Below the pieces are notes generated by a model. The model was given only the letters and a program-made list of their open reading frames with translations. It did no database searches and had not been told where the DNA came from. A stretch of DNA of 64,000 nt from Myxococcus sp. CA023 (GTDB lineage: Bacteria; Myxococcota; Myxococcia; Myxococcales; Myxococcaceae). A program made the position numbers and the translations under genes. Below are positions 62,032-64,000 of the stretch, one piece after another. Each line of letters starts with the position of its first letter. Within the stretch, counting starts at the first letter, position 1. Location of the stretch: contig NZ_JAAEAH010000025.1 of the NCBI RefSeq assembly GCF_010998615.1, positions 1 to 64,000 of the forward strand. The letters run 5' to 3'.

Positions 62032-62796
62032 TCAGGCCCCCAGGGTGCGCAGCGCGGGGACGCGGCCCAGGCCCAGGAAGGCACGCGTGCGCTCATGGTG
62101 TGGATTGGCGAGCACCCGGGCGGGCGGGCCCTCTTCGATGATGTGCCCGCCGTGGAGCACCAACACGCGCGAGGCCAGCTCGTACGCGAAGCGCATCTCG
62201 TGGGTCACCGCCACCAGGGTGAGGCCGTCCGCGCGCAACTGCTCCAACAGGTCAATCAGCGCCCCCACCCGCTCTGGATCCAACGCGCTGGTGGGCTCGT
62301 CCATCAGCAGCACCTCCGGCTCCATGGCCAGGGCCCGGGCAATGGCCACCCGCTGCTGCTCGCCGCCGGAGAGTTCGGAGGGGTACGCGTCCTCGCGGTG
62401 GGACAGGCCGACCTTCGCCAACAACGCCCGGCCCCGCTCGTTGGCCTCTTGCCGGCCCACGCCCTTCACGTGCATGGGGGCCTCCGTCACATTGCCCAAC
62501 GCCGTGCGATGCGCGAACAAGTGCCACTGCTGGAAGACGAAGCCGACGCGGCGGCGGATGCGGCGCACCTTCTCGCCCTGCGCGCGGACATCGCCCGGCG
62601 CCAGCGTGTCCGGCCCCACGCGCACCACGCCCCCGTCGAAGGACTCCAGCCCGTTGAGGCACCGCAGCAGCGTGCTCTTGCCTCCACCGGAGGGGCCCAC
62701 CAACGCCGTCACCTCGCCCGGGGAGAAGACGGCGTTGATGCCCTCCAGCACCGGCCGCCCCTCGTAGCGCTTGCTCAGCTTCTCGACTTCAATCAT
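62032..62796 (-). CDS. Polar amino-acid ABC transporter ATPase
   Basis: A 254-residue ATP-binding protein (ATG 62796, overlapping the permease stop as ATGA; the frame upstream lies inside the permease gene). Motifs: Walker A VGPSGGGKSTLL (G34-S41), Q-loop VGFVFQQWHLFAH, signature LSGGEQQRVAIARALAM, Walker B VLLMDEPTSALD, and H-loop VAVTHEMRFAY. It is GlnQ/ArtP-like, so it energises import of a polar amino acid with the upstream fused permease. Confidence 0.94.
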   Translation of the reverse strand: MIEVEKLSKRYEGRPVLEGINAVFSPGEVTALVGPSGGGKSTLLRCLNGLESFDGGVVRVGPDTLAPGDVRAQGEKVRRIRRRVGFVFQQWHLFAHRTALGNVTEAPMHVKGVGRQEANERGRALLAKVGLSHREDAYPSELSGGEQQRVAIARALAMEPEVLLMDEPTSALDPERVGALIDLLEQLRADGLTLVAVTHEMRFAYELASRVLVLHGGHIIEEGPPARVLANPHHERTRAFLGLGRVPALRTLGA

Positions 62797-64000
62797 CCGC
62801 GCTCCAGCCTCGCTTCCAGGTGCCTCGCCAGCCGGGACAAGGGATAGCTCATTGCCAGGTATATCAATGCGCACAACGCGCCAGGTATCAGCCAGCTTCG
62901 AACATCCACCGCGGTAATCGTCATCCGCTTCGTGAGCTCCACCACGGAGATGACGGATACCAAGGAGCTGTCCTTGAGCAGCGCGATGAAGTCGTTCGTC
63001 ACACCCGGCAGCGCCACGCGGAAGGCCTGGGGGAGGATGACCCGCCGCAGCGCCAGCCGCAGGGGCATGCCCAGTGCCATCGCCGCCTCCAACTGCCCTC
63101 GCGGCACGGCCAGCACCCCCGCCCGGTAGACCTCCGCCTCGTAGGCCGCGTAGTTCAGGCCCAGCCCGAGGATGGCCGCGCTGATGGGGTCCAACCGGAG
63201 CACTCCGGCCAGCCCGTAATAGAGAACGTAGAGCTGAAGCAGCACCGGCGTGCCGCGAAACAACTCCACGTAGCCGGTGGCCAGCCGGGCCGCCCAGCCA
63301 GCCCCGTACAGCCGCGTCAGCGCCAGCCCCACGCCCAGGGGAATGGCCAGCACCATGGCGCCCACGGACACCAGCAGCGTCACGCCCGCGGCCTGGAGGA
63401 ACAGCACCAGCTGTCCCCAGCCCATGCGTGCCGTCTGCGTGGGCGCCAGCACCTCGCGGGTCTGCGCGTCCGTCCAGTCGACCATGCGCTGCTGCTCGGC
63501 GTTGTCGATGCCCCAGCGCTGGAAGATGGCGCGCAGCTCACCCGAGCGAGCGATGTTCCCCAGCGCCGTGTCCAGCGCCTCCCGCAGGTCCTCCTCACCG
63601 GGCCGCACGGCGATGGCGTAGTAGCCTTCCCCCACGTCGCCCACCACCCGGAGCCCTGGACGTGGCTGCCCGTAGCGCTGCGCGATGATGTCGTCCATCA
63701 ACACGGCGCGCACCCGCCCCTGCTCCAGGTCGATGTAGGGCTCCTCCACGCCTTCGTATGGAACCGCCTCCACGCCGCTGCGCCGGAGCAGGTCCCACGC
63801 CAGGGAGTTGGCCAGCGTCCCCACCCGCTGGCCCTTCAGCGCATCCAGCCCGGTGACGGCCGCATCGTCCCGCCGCGCCAGCAAGCGCAGGTGGAAGACG
63901 TAGTAGGGCCGCGTGAAGAGGATGCGCCCGGAGCGCGACGGCGTGACTTCGAGGCCGTTGAGCGCCACGTCGAACGAGCCGCGCTCCAACGAGGGGACCA
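62793..64000 (-). CDS. Fused periplasmic binding protein-permease of an amino-acid ABC transporter (partial)
   Basis: The visible 402 or so codons run off the right edge. The N-terminal half is a periplasmic binding domain (LERGSFDVALNGLEVTPSRS, FTRPYYVFHLRLLARRDDAA, GDVGEGYYAIAVRPGEEDLR), then a HisM/GlnP-type permease of about six spans starting near residue 200, with the EAA-type loop LEAAMALGMPLRLALRRVIL and QAFRVALPGVTNDFIALLKD. Fusion of the binding protein to the permease makes each transporter carry its own receptor, as in GlnP of Gram-positives. The signal peptide and first part are outside the window. Confidence 0.92.
   Translation of the reverse strand, partial: VPSLERGSFDVALNGLEVTPSRSGRILFTRPYYVFHLRLLARRDDAAVTGLDALKGQRVGTLANSLAWDLLRRSGVEAVPYEGVEEPYIDLEQGRVRAVLMDDIIAQRYGQPRPGLRVVGDVGEGYYAIAVRPGEEDLREALDTALGNIARSGELRAIFQRWGIDNAEQQRMVDWTDAQTREVLAPTQTARMGWGQLVLFLQAAGVTLLVSVGAMVLAIPLGVGLALTRLYGAGWAARLATGYVELFRGTPVLLQLYVLYYGLAGVLRLDPISAAILGLGLNYAAYEAEVYRAGVLAVPRGQLEAAMALGMPLRLALRRVILPQAFRVALPGVTNDFIALLKDSSLVSVISVVELTKRMTITAVDVRSWLIPGALCALIYLAMSYPLSRLARHLEARLERG

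Overview
The window is about 70% G+C, densely coded, and full of 4-base ATGA or GTGA start/stop overlaps. Its gene content points to a myxobacterium of the Myxococcaceae (Myxococcus, Corallococcus or Pyxidicoccus type). Pointers are a fused cbb3 oxidase CcoNO, an alternative complex III operon, a trypsin-nSTAND-WD40 protein, a VgrG spike operon, DUF1552/DUF1592 lipoproteins and Asp/Gly-rich beta-helix lipoproteins. This placement is inference; no rRNA, tRNA, CRISPR array, integrase or insertion sequence was seen.

Layout. 1-6.3 kb: cbb3-type cytochrome oxidase genes on the minus strand (ccoI-ccoS-ccoNO-ccoQ-ccoP, the last cut by the window edge) with a divergent TauE/SafE-like membrane protein. 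6.4-10.3 kb: two TetR-regulated units, each with a clear operator-like repeat: TetR with a divergent hemolysin III protein, then TetR-hydrolase-crotonase. 10.4-12.9 kb: a SEC-C protein and a Gfo/Idh/MocA oxidoreductase. 13-21.8 kb: the alternative complex III (quinol:electron acceptor oxidoreductase) operon actABCDEF, preceded by a diheme cytochrome c and a NarI-like cytochrome b. 22-24.6 kb: a small membrane protein, a MauG/CcpA-type diheme peroxidase, and a 2Fe-2S ferredoxin gene lying antisense to the tail of a DUF2279-like gene. Most of the first 23.6 kb therefore builds a branched electron-transport chain.

24.7-30.2 kb holds housekeeping or unassigned genes: an acyltransferase-like membrane protein, FxsA, an RlmI-like methyltransferase, a YkgJ-type Cys-cluster protein and glycerate kinase. 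30.2-35.9 kb is a three-gene VgrG module: an extended VgrG, a LysM-amidohydrolase protein that looks like cargo, and an unrecognised propeller-like protein. 36-42.4 kb has NAD salvage (pncB and a nicotinamidase-like hydrolase), a TonB-box protein and the coupled epmA-plsC-ppa operon. 42.4-47 kb carries an M3-like lipoprotein peptidase that collides tail-to-tail with a DUF1552 gene whose normal C-terminus is missing, then a DUF1592 lipoprotein. 47.3-51.4 kb: rpiA, an SBBP propeller, a porin-like barrel and a LysR regulator.

51.5-57.3 kb is the best candidate for a biological conflict system: a 1571-residue trypsin-nSTAND NTPase-TM-WD40 protein coupled by a GTGA overlap to a second trypsin-like protease with an unassigned helical N-terminus. 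The rest (57.3-64 kb) holds a beta-helix lipoprotein, an ArsC/Spx-like protein, a MshEN plus pseudo-receiver protein, an SGNH hydrolase, an alpha/beta hydrolase and a polar amino-acid ABC transporter whose binding protein and permease are fused (cut by the right edge).
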